Shown here: positions 49,579 to 58,587 of the stretch, piece after piece
Numbering within the stretch: position 1 is the first letter of the stretch
Layout of the letters: every line of letters begins with the position of its first letter
From: Lepidodermella squamata
Lineage: Eukaryota; Gastrotricha
Assembly: GCA_047495785.1 (NCBI GenBank)
Contig: JBLDXI010000024.1
Span: 1,612,001 to 1,676,000, forward strand
Direction of reading: 5' to 3'
Length of the DNA: 64,000 nt
Notes under the pieces: model-generated
The model's input: only the letters and a program-made list of their open reading frames with translations
Told to the model about the DNA's origin: nothing
The model's database searches: none
Program-made: the position numbers and the translations under genes

Positions 49579-49707
49579 AAAGTTGAAATTTGTTTTCGAA
49601 ACCGAGTTTGTTGGTTTATTAATATTTTTTTAAATTTAAAATGAAAAATAATATCAACGAGATTTTTGTGAGAAGAAAGCAACAACAACAAAGTCATTTT
49701 TTTGTGT

Positions 49708-52051
49708 TTAAAATTCGATCTTGTGAATGACAAAGCTGTCATCGGCGTCGCTCAAGTCGCTTGACAGGCAGGGTTTCATTTCCAATTTAGCTGGTTCGAG
49801 ACAGTTTCCGATGAGCGTTTTGACCGGCGTTTTCCAAGTAGCGAGCGGCAGGTTGTCCTCGGCAGAATCATAGCCGGAATCGAAACTGTTCCTGACCTTG
49901 GATTTGTTGACACGCATCAGGCGCAATCTTTGTTTCGACAAAGTGAAAGATTCGGCTGGGGGAAAAAATCAGAAATTTAGCGATTTTTTTTAATGTTTTT
50001 TTCAGGCTTACGTTTAGTTGACAGCGCGGTTCGAATCACCTCGAGCTTGCCTTCGCGGCGTTTGCGCTCAGAAACCGGCTTTTTAGTCACCGTGCCGCGG
50101 TCGTGGGCTCTCTGGTGACGCGTCAAGCCCTTCACGTCGCGGAAGTAGATATTGCACGGCGCGCAAATCTGCGGCTCTTCGACCTCGTGAGCAGCGGCGT
50201 GAGATTTCAGCTGAACATTCCACGTCGAAGCAAAGTCGCCTAAACGAGCCAAAAATCTAAGGAGAAAAATGGCGAGGAATAATCAAACAAACATTTATCG
50301 CATTTGAACGGCTTATCGCCGGTGTGGGTTCGCAGGTGGGAGTCGAGCTGGTACTTCTTGACGGCGACAAAGTTGCAGTACTCACAGTGGTACTTATACT
50401 CGCCCAGGTGCCGACGCGTGTGCTCCCTCAACATATAGGTATCAAAGCATTCGTATTCCTGAAAATTAAACAAATTAAAAATGCCCGAAAATATTAGGAA
50501 TTTACATACGCAAAATTCGCATTTATAGCGGGTTTCTTTGTTGTGATTGCGGCGGATATGGACGCGCATCTAACAAAAAAATTAATAATTAAAAAAATTG
50601 CACGGGAAAGGACAAACCGAAACAGCTGAGAGCATTTTGCCGCACAAATGGCATCGAACTCGAGGGTGAGTTGTCATCGGGGCAGACTGAGGGGCGTCTT
50701 CAGTGATTTCGGGGTGAGCGATGAGTTTATGCTGGGCGAGTTGCGAAGCTGTCATGAAGCGAAGATCGCAAAAGTCGCATCTTGCACTCAGGCCCTCGCC
50801 ATTGTGCTCCAATCCGAGATGCTGAGCCATTTCATCGGCATTATCGAACCGCAAATAACACTAATACAAAAAGTTGGAAAATTCGAGTAATAAATCAACG
50901 AAATTTCGAACTTACGATGATGCAGATGTGGTGAACGTGAAGCCGGTGGTAGTTGAAAGCAGCTTCAGACTTGAAACTCAACCCGCAATCGTCGCACAAC
51001 GAACCGCCCTCAAGGACCTCGATGCGATGGCTGGTATCGAAATGCGTATCAAGCTGCTTGTGGGTGTGAAATCGGCGCGGGCACTGGTCACAGTCAATCG
51101 AGGTCCGCAAATGCTTGACAATATCCGACGGATTAACCGTTTCAAAACGGCAATCTTCAGCGACGTGGCAGCTAAACAAGGCCGGTTCCAACGTTGGGCC
51201 ATCCGAGTTCCACTTGACCGTCAAATAATCGCCGTATTCGTTCATGATTTCTATCAGCGGCTTGTTGCGACACGACATCAGGAACTGGACACGCATGGCT
51301 GCGTCGTTGATTTCGTCAATCGACTTGTCGCCGTTCAGCGTTTTTATCATTTTGCCAGGCTTTTTAGCTTGACTTTCGTGGGTTGAAGTCGGTTTCGCAG
51401 TCGCCGTAAAACCTTCAACTTCTTCTTCAAGGAAATCTAAGGCGGCGTTGGATTCGGTCGGCTTAGCTCGGCTTTTTCTTATTGGTCTCGATTTCGCCGA
51501 TCGACTTGATTCGGCTTGTTTCTGCAGCTGATCGGCTGTGGCCGAGATGTTTGGCAACTCAGATCCGTTGACATTTTCGTGGTCGAGTTCTCGGAAAAGT
51601 TCGGAAAAGCTGATCAGAGGGTTGCCGGTCGAGTTACTGGCGGCGGCCGGAAAACTAGGGTTGAGAAAACTGCCGCTTAGTTGCGCAAAACTCGAGTTGA
51701 AAAACACCGATGGAGAGGCGGAGCAGCTGCAAAAACAAAGAAAAAATATGTCAAGGCGAGAATAAAACTTTAAATAAAAACCACTCACTCAGCGAAGTTT
51801 TCGTTGTAATGACCAAACGGCGTCGGGAAAGGCATGTGGGCAGGAAGTGGGCCATTCGGCAGCAACGCCGCGACGTTGACCGAGCTCGCGTAGTTTTGAT
51901 GGGCGGCCGGTGGCGTCGGATAGGCGAAGTTCTGGTGAGCTGCCGGCGAATTTTCATAATTCGCTTGATTTTGAGAGAAAAAATGGCTAATTGGCGGCAA
52001 AGGAGCCGATGGCTGGTAGCCGTCATTTGCTGCATACTGTACTTGTTGCAT
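49708..52051 (-). CDS. Multi-C2H2 zinc-finger protein
   Basis: Seven exons join in frame: 52051-51789, 51726-50916, 50860-50618, 50569-50510, 50458-50293, 50239-50012 and 49955-49708 (672 residues). The N-terminal third is low-complexity (Pro/Ala/Asn/Ser/Gln-rich, with PAAHQN repeated). A basic Ser-rich linker follows. There are then about nine or ten C2H2 fingers between residues roughly 290 and 580, including CDQCPRRFHTHKQLDTHFD, CDDCGLSFKSEAAFNYHRLH, CEYCNFVAVKKYQLDSHLRT with the linker THTGDKPF, and CAPCNIYFRDVKGLTRHQRA. Several introns split fingers, and splicing restores the Cys/His spacing, which supports the model. The 51-bp intron 50459-50509 is a multiple of three and stop-free. Probably a DNA-binding transcription factor; orthology is not assigned. 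Confidence 0.88.
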
Positions 52052-52641
52052 TCAATAAAATTTAAAGAAAATAACAATCTAAACAGAGCGGAAAGAAAAT
52101 TGTGGTAAAAATTGCACGAGTAATAAAACTAGAGGTCAAGAAAAAGTGAAAAATTGTGAGAGTTGCGCCGCGTAATAAAAGTGAAAATGCGAGTGCGGCG
52201 AACAGCAATTAAAAATGCGCCGAGCCTCACCAGACGCGGCAAGGCCGCATGTTTTGCTTGGTAAAACATCAACCAAAAAGTAAAACAAGAGCAATTTCCA
52301 AAAGAAGCGAGCAATAACAGCGAAAAACTTCATGAATAAAATTTTTTAAGGCGGGCTTTTCTTTAATTTTATTGAAATAAATAAAAATCAAGAGAAATTC
52401 TGTTATTTAATTTGCCTGCGCAGTTTGATTGATATTGGCGCTGCTATTTTTATCTGGCGAGGATTTCGAAATTGCGGAAATGCTATTCAAAAAAGTATTA
52501 AAGTACGAAAAATGTCAAATAATACTGCAGATATTTGTTCGAGTTAGTTTCGCTTTGGTCCTAGGCAAAAATAGGCCACGTAAAGAATAAAAGCGAATTT
52601 TTATTATAATTTTTCTACTACAATCAGGTGATTTTAAAATC
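52052..52641. other. Divergent promoter region between zinc-finger and Cys-loop genes
   Basis: 590 bp, A/T-rich. I see no ORF and no clear TATA box. A CTACAATCAG acceptor-like site lies 14 nt before the plus-strand ATG. Confidence 0.4.
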
Positions 52642-53907
52642 ATGTGCTACTTGGCGATGGCATTCTGTGCCTTTCTATTTTTCATCGGCTATTCCGCATC
52701 CGAATTTCTGCCGCAGGAGGAGCAGCTAAAAAATTATCTCATCGACGAATGTTCCGTTCTATCTCGATCTAGACCAGTCGAGAAATTTAACGACCCTGTT
52801 GTTGTAGCTGTTGATTTATTGCCGTTTCGTTTCCAAGAGCTGAACGATCAACTGCAACGGTTCAAAGTCATAGCAGAGATCGATTTGTATTGGCAGCATC
52901 CATGTGCAAATTGGAATACGTCCGAGTGGCAAAACATCAGCGATGTTTCTTTCAACGCGCGGGAAACTTGGGTACCCATTGTTCAGCATGTCAACGCCGA
53001 TTCAGAAATGGTGCTGAATCGGTAAAAACTTTTTTCTGGAGAAAATGAGTAAATTCATCCCAATTTTATAGCTTGCTCGAGGCTGGGTTCATTTACTTGT
53101 CGAATCAAGGTCGCTTTCATCTGCCTACAACAGCGAGCCTAGATTCATTCTGTGAATCGAAGTTAGAATTTCCATGAATAATTTCTAATTAATTTTAATG
53201 ACTGATTTTACAGTCTAAAAAAATTCCCCTTCGACTCGCTGCGATGTTCACTGCAATTCGAACCTTATCAGCCCTCGAACTTTGTTCAGTTGGTTCTGCA
53301 GCAAGGTGATGGTAATCGCACTGTGGAAATTCACTCGGACAACAACCGCCTATTCATTAGCGATGGCGAGCTATGGAATTTGATTAACATTACAGGGAGC
53401 GTTCATTTAATTCGTTACGGAAATGATGTACTCGGAGATCAATACACAAGGGCTGTATTTATTTTTGAGCTGTCTCGTCGACCGACCAGTTACGCCATCA
53501 GCATTTTCGCTCCCTGTTTTGGTCTCCTGCCTGTTTTGTTCGCAGCCGGGTTCCTGCCTGCTAAACATCCAGATCGGCCTGTTTTCTTCATCACAGTCGT
53601 GTTAGCTTATTCTTTCATCCAAACTGCTGTCAATGAAATGATTCCAACTTCTAACGAAACAGCGTATGTTGTGATGCTTCTGGCTGTTCAACTTGGCGTT
53701 GGCTCGTTATGCACCATTTATTCAATGTGGTCGTGTCACTTTTCGAAAACGAAGCAGGCTAGCGAGTTGGTCATAATTACATTCGAAAGACTGAGGCTTC
53801 AAATCCGCTGGACCAAGATTAATGCCATCGATTTAGCTTTCTTTACAATCGCTTTCCTTATAACTTGTCTCATAGACTTCATTTTGTTGTTGCTTATGGT
53901 AAAATAG
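52642..53907 (+). CDS. Cys-loop (pentameric) ligand-gated ion channel subunit
   Basis: Three exons join in frame: 52642-53021, 53072-53161 and 53214-53907 (387 residues). A signal peptide (MCYLAMAFCAFLFFIGYSAS) precedes an extracellular domain with FQELNDQLQRFKVIAEIDLYW and a Trp-rich loop. Splicing reconstitutes the Cys-loop C-ESNLKKFPFDSLR-C, with exactly 13 residues between the cysteines and the canonical FPFD. Four membrane helices follow. M1 starts after ELSRRPTSY, M2 is around PVFFITVVLAYSFIQTAVNE, M3 comes next, and a short M3-M4 loop leads to M4. The usual basic/Gly motif before M2 is replaced by PDRP, so ion selectivity cannot be judged. It resembles divergent invertebrate nicotinic-type subunits. 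The ligand is unknown. The second donor is GTTAGA. Confidence 0.85.
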
Positions 53908-53933
53908 AGCCGTCGCTTAAACAATGTGCAAAC

Positions 53934-53939
53934 AATAAA
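53934..53939 (+). terminator. Poly(A) signal AATAAA for the Cys-loop gene
   Basis: It lies 27 bp after the stop codon, in the context AACAATAAATAAATAC. Confidence 0.55.
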
Positions 53940-54287
53940 TAAATACAAACAGGCTTCTTCTTGGCTGTTATCTGATCTATTGTTCGAATATCTTTAAATT
54001 ATTTCTGCCTTACAAAAGTATCGCAATCATAGGCTACGTGGGCATCAAATCGAACTATACCGGCCGGCTTCGCGTTAATTTTTTGAAATTTTTAAAATCC
54101 TTTATATTTTTAAAATTCAGCCGGATTCCAGGATTTCTAAATTTTTTATTGCATGAATCATTTTGTTGCACTTGTCATGATTCATCTGGCGATTTTTTTC
54201 AAACTGCTTAGGAGGTTATTAGAGTGCGCATGCGGCAGGTCGCGTGGACCATTCTTACTGATGCCAAAGATTGCACGGGCAGCGCAG

Positions 54288-54295
54288 TATAAAAG
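54288..54295 (+). promoter_or_regulatory. TATA box of the degenerate kinase gene
   Basis: TATAAAAG lies 61 bp upstream of the ATG at 54349. A splice-acceptor-like CTATTTATTTCTAG ends at 54339, about 50 bp downstream of the TATA. This would leave only about 15-25 nt of transcript before that AG. Confidence 0.45.
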
Positions 54296-54348
54296 CAACG
54301 CTCCGACTTCATTTCTTCATCCTGTCTATTTATTTCTAGGGTAAAATC

Positions 54349-55585
54349 ATGCCTGATATTATCGATGATTTGCCGACTGCGCTGCGAATTCGTGGTCTAT
54401 CGAAGAACGGCGACGAGCCAATCGCGACCGGTGCTTTTGGCGCTGTTTATTCGTTGAAACGACTCACGCCGCCCCCGCCTAATAGTAAAGAAGCGCTGCC
54501 TGAATTGGTTATTAAGGTGATACACGCTGGCGACTTTACCGAGAAGATGCAAACACGCCACGGCGACTGGACTCTTGAGAGAATCAAGAAAGTTCTACAG
54601 CGTGTCATTGGCGAAGCCGAGCGACTAGCAAAGCTGCACCACTGTTACATAGTGCGTTATGAGGACCATTTCACGTGCGATGTACTACCTGGGCATGACT
54701 GGAAGTACGCAGCACTCGTGTTGGAATACGCCAGATTCGGAACCTTGGAGAAGCAAATACAAACGGCGGTCGACAGCATCATGATAGAGTTGATACAACG
54801 ATGGTTTCTACAAATAGCAATGGGTCTTGAATACATCCATTGCCGAATTTTTCCTGGCGCTAATGAGAATTCGTAACTTTAAAACATATTCATCGCTATA
54901 AGATTGCTAAATTTCTATAATTTCAGGTCTCCAGGAATGTGTCATTTGGACCTACAACCTGCCGTTAGTTTTATTTAATATCGAACAGAATATTTTCAAA
55001 AAATATGATTTTTTATAGAATGTTTTCATAAACGCCCGCGGTGATATTATCATCGGAGATTTCGGATCCGCTCTTATCATGAGAGACATGTAAACTTTTA
55101 ATATATAACCAATTATTATTGGGTAGGATGAATTTTCAACTGTATTTCAGCGAAAGCCGCGTCATCGGCACATCTGCTGCAGCTTTCGGCGATCCTAGCT
55201 ACTTCTCTCCGGAGCGCGTCAGCGGAGATCATTGGGTTCCATCGGGATTGGACGATACCTGGGCTTATGGGGTCATGCTCTACTACGCTGCGACTTTGCG
55301 CTTGCCAGTTCGTTTTTTACCGAGTTTATATTTGCGAATAACATTGTTTCGTGTCTCTAGTTTCAAGGCGTGAACGCTTACCAAATAATGAGGGAAATAG
55401 AATTGAAAGATCCCGTCGAAGTCGATAGCTGGGATCTACTGCTGCGCGATCTCATTAGGGGAACTTTGAACAAGTCGCCTGCTGATCGCTTGACGGCCGA
55501 GAAAATCTTGCGACATCCCTTCTTCCAAAGCAATCCAAATCTCAATACAGACCTCAAGGACAAAATCGTTCAAGGCAGAGGTTAG
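54349..55585 (+). CDS. Divergent protein kinase with altered catalytic loop
   Basis: Five exons join in frame: 54349-54872, 54927-54963, 55019-55089, 55151-55307 and 55361-55585 (337 residues). It is a kinase domain with little else. It has the glycine loop GAFGAVY, the beta-3 Lys in ELVIKVI, and a helix with EAERLAKLHHCYIVRYEDHF. The hinge segment is LVLEYARFGTLEKQI. The catalytic loop spliced from exons 2 and 3 reads CHLDLQPANVFI, then GDFGSALI, SYFSPERVSG and DDTWAYGVMLYYAAT. The HRD Arg is Leu and the catalytic-loop Lys is Gln, while the Asp and DFG remain. The overall layout resembles the NEK/ULK-like group, but I cannot place it. Activity is doubtful. A TATA box and an acceptor-like AG precede the ATG. 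Confidence 0.8.
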
Positions 55586-55728
55586 AATAATTCAATTAAT
55601 TTTATTTAACGCGTATAGACCTCACCGCAGATAACGGTGAGGGAAAATTATTAGTTGTCCCAGCGCAATGCCATAGATAACACGATAACCAAAAATAAAA
55701 AATAGAATAAAATAAAATGGGCCATACT

Positions 55729-55977
55729 TTAAGCGGAACCAAATTTTGGAATTTGCGATGGGCACAAAACAACATTTCGAAACTTTCAAGGATTTCATGA
55801 TTGATCGGCATAATTTAAACGAAATCATCTCTAAATTCAGCGTTAAATTCTGTACAAGACGCATTCACTATAGAATTTATGCATTGCCTCAATTTCGTAG
55901 AAATATTCAAAACGTGACCTTTAGCTTAATTAAAATTAGGTTCCGGTTCCGCAATATGCACATTTGGTTCCGCTAAA
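55729..55977. mobile_element. MITE-like element, family B copy 2
   Basis: TTTAAGCGGAACCAAAT at the left is mirrored by ATTTGGTTCCGCTAAA at 55962-55977. The termini match the element at 14432-14612, but the 249-bp interior differs. It ends 10 bp before the family E element. Confidence 0.65.
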
Positions 55978-55987
55978 AGGGTTGTAC

Positions 55988-56529
55988 GACTTTTCAGCAG
56001 TGACATTTCAGCAAATGAGGGTCAAATCATCAGTGACTTTTCATCAGTGACAAATGAGCAGTGACATTTGAGCTGCGACATTTGCGCAGTGACAAATCAT
56101 CAGTGACAAGTCAGCAGCGATTTTTGTTAATTTTTCCTATATTTTTTCAAATTTATTACTTTTATCTCAATGACATTTGCGCAGTGACATTTCAGCGGAG
56201 ACATTTCATCAGGAAAATTTTAGCCACACTAAGCAGGGGGCTATGCGCTACGTTGAACTCGAGCTCAAAAAGTGGAAGGTCAATGCCCAAGATTAATAAA
56301 TAAAAATTGACGAAATGTCACTTGCTCATTTGTCACTGATGAAAAGTCACTGCTCAATAGTCACTGATATTTTGTCGCTGCTGAAATGTCACTGCTCAGT
56401 TGTCTTCAAGGATTGTTTAAATTAATACTAAAATTCGATTTTTATGAATTTTTTACTGACAAGGTTTCACTGATGAAAAGTCACTGCTGATTTGACCCTC
56501 ATTTGCTGAAGTGTCACTGCTGAAAAGTC
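55988..56529. mobile_element. MITE-like element of iterated CAGTGACA words (family E)
   Basis: The first and last ~64 bases are inverted copies with about three differences (left end GACTTTTCAGCAGTGACA). Inside, the word (A/G)TCAGTGACA or AGCAGTGACA, separated by short A/T spacers, is repeated many times on the left half and as its complement TGTCACTG on the right half. The element is a near-symmetric array around a unique centre (about 56220-56280). No ORF is present. Confidence 0.8.
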
Positions 56530-56696
56530 TGACCACGATTTTTTTCGTGAAAAAATGGCAAAAGTCATGGAAATAAAAGAATTTTTCTGCCGGAAAACTT
56601 ATTTGAAGTCATTTTGCTTTGCTCTCTTCGACTTTTATTATTTGTATATTTATTATACCTATCAAAACGGAGCTCAAGTTCTTCATTGGAAGTGCA

Positions 56697-57605
56697 ATGG
56701 TTTACCTTGCGTTGCTTTTTTTAATAGAAAATCTGCTCCACCACTTGCGGAAGAAAATTGGCGAGGGCGAGCCTGCTCGGCCAAATGAATCTCAGTTAGA
56801 TAATGCGCTGTTGGCTTGGCGAAAAGATGTATCCGAAACGTTTGGGGAATTCAAAGTTCTGTGTCGACAATGGCAACAGACGGTTCAGGAAAAACTGGAT
56901 CCGCTATACGCAGCGATAGCCAAGAAACTTGCTGATCATGATGAAGGCGTTAAATTTAGCCAAATTGGAAGCGGTTTCGGTGGACTGATTGCAACTGGGT
57001 TGGGCGTTGCTGGAGCTATTTGCTGCCTAATTGGATCAGGCGTGGTGGTTGGAGGTCCTCTACTCATAGCTGCAGCAGCTGTTAGTGTTGCGGGAACTAC
57101 GATAACTGGTATGGTGCTGGAAAAGTCGCTGCTTAGTGATGTCAAAACTGCTCAGGACAACTTCAAACCCTTGGACGACAATATGGTTGCTTTGATGGAA
57201 CGCCTGAGGGGCATAGTACCAGAAGACGCGTTGAATGAAGCGATCGAGACTAAACTGGGGAGACCGGAAAGCATGCAAGCAAACTGGGCTAATATCGCCA
57301 GAATTGCACGAGTCGCGGTCAACGCCGGTGACATAGCTGTAGATATCGCTGAGATAGCCACGCAGGCAGCCGTGAAGGAGGGAGCGCGGATAACAGGCTC
57401 AGTCCTGCCACCGTTTGGTGCCATACTCGACTTGGCTACGATTATCAGCGCCGGCAAATCATTCAATAAATGGGAGCAAGCCGAATTCATGGGATGTCTG
57501 AGTCGTGCTTTACAAGATCGAGAACAGTATTTCCAGGCAACTCATGACTTTATTCAGCAGCAAATCATTGTTCCGTTTAGCATGTTAGCAGAAAGCAAGG
57601 AGTAA
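56697..57605 (+). CDS. Apolipoprotein-L-like protein
   Basis: One exon codes 302 residues from the ATG at 56697. The same frame is open further upstream to 56619 without an ATG. It begins with a hydrophobic stretch (MVYLALLFLIENLL) and has an amphipathic helical region. A glycine/alanine-rich hydrophobic hairpin follows (GSGFGGLIATGLGVAGAICC, then GSGVVVGGPLLIAAAAVSVA). The remainder is helical, with a second Ala-rich part (VNAGDIAVDIAEIATQAAVK) and GSVLPPFGAILDLATIISAG. The charged helix, Gly-rich hairpin, then helical domain order is the ApoL layout; such proteins associate with membranes. The exact role is unknown. It starts about 170 bp after a mobile element. Confidence 0.65.
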   Translation: MVYLALLFLIENLLHHLRKKIGEGEPARPNESQLDNALLAWRKDVSETFGEFKVLCRQWQQTVQEKLDPLYAAIAKKLADHDEGVKFSQIGSGFGGLIATGLGVAGAICCLIGSGVVVGGPLLIAAAAVSVAGTTITGMVLEKSLLSDVKTAQDNFKPLDDNMVALMERLRGIVPEDALNEAIETKLGRPESMQANWANIARIARVAVNAGDIAVDIAEIATQAAVKEGARITGSVLPPFGAILDLATIISAGKSFNKWEQAEFMGCLSRALQDREQYFQATHDFIQQQIIVPFSMLAESKE

Positions 57606-58587
57606 GCAATTGCTTAAACTTCCCCTTCATTCAATGTGTTTGCTGCATTTATTGTATTATTGGTACTCGGTTTTGTTTCACGCTCTTGGCGCAGTTCAGT
57701 TATTCACATCATAATTCACATGTTGCTAATGTACCTATATTATGTTATTCGAGCATCAACGTGTGTTTCTGCTTGTGATCGATAAACTTATCATTGCAAA
57801 TAAACATGGTTTCATTCGAACAAAACTCGAGGTGTATTTTTTTTTAATTTTTAAATTTTTTTTTCAAGTTGCCGCTTTGAAAATCACCGAATTCAAAAAT
57901 CAATCGTTATATAAAACATGCATCAGGGTTGCTGATTAATTGGGCTTCGAAGTTCAACATAGTTCTGCTTTTCAAAAAGTGGCGAATAAAGTTTTATCTT
58001 GAATTTTCCTAAATCCACCGGAAAATCATCTTATCTTATCAAATTCATCCAATTCGGGTTTCGTATTCGCATACAGCGAACCTTCGAAGATCGAGTAAAT
58101 CCCTAGGTTGGAAAAAGTAAAAAAAAATGAATGAATTGAAGAAGCTGAAAATCATGAAAAAACAAAGGCGGGTTTCTTTAATAAAAATAATGAAATTGCA
58201 AAGGAAAAAGGTGTATTGATTCCAAGTATCGATTTTACAAATCCTTGATTTTTCCGATAGCAACCCCGAGGTTCAAATGTATAAAGCGTGAAAATTGGTT
58301 CATTTCATTTGGACGATTTTCGTGATTAACGCACATTTTTTATTGAAAACATGTTTCCCAACAGAATTTCATCCTTTACGGGCGGATCAGATTCAAGATG
58401 AGTCGAGACGCTTACGAGTTTCGGCTAATGAAGCTAACGAGAAGCCTAATTAAACATGCGCGAGATATGGCTTATAATTCATTAGTCGCCTGCGTTCAAT
58501 AACTGTGAGAAAGTTCCAGCCAAGACAGAGAGAACTGACACAAGAGACATTCTATCAATCTAAAACTGTCTCGAATCATCAACTGCG
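57606..58587. other. Intergenic, nothing recognised
   Basis: About 1 kb between the ApoL-like and class C receptor genes. An AATAAA near 57799 may serve the ApoL-like gene. The ORFs at 57742-57939 and 58045-58263 are A/T-driven. Confidence 0.4.

Noticed and set aside
57900-58270. Short ORFs 58045-58263 and 57742-57939
   Set aside because: Low-complexity A/T-rich frames without splice-supported continuation.
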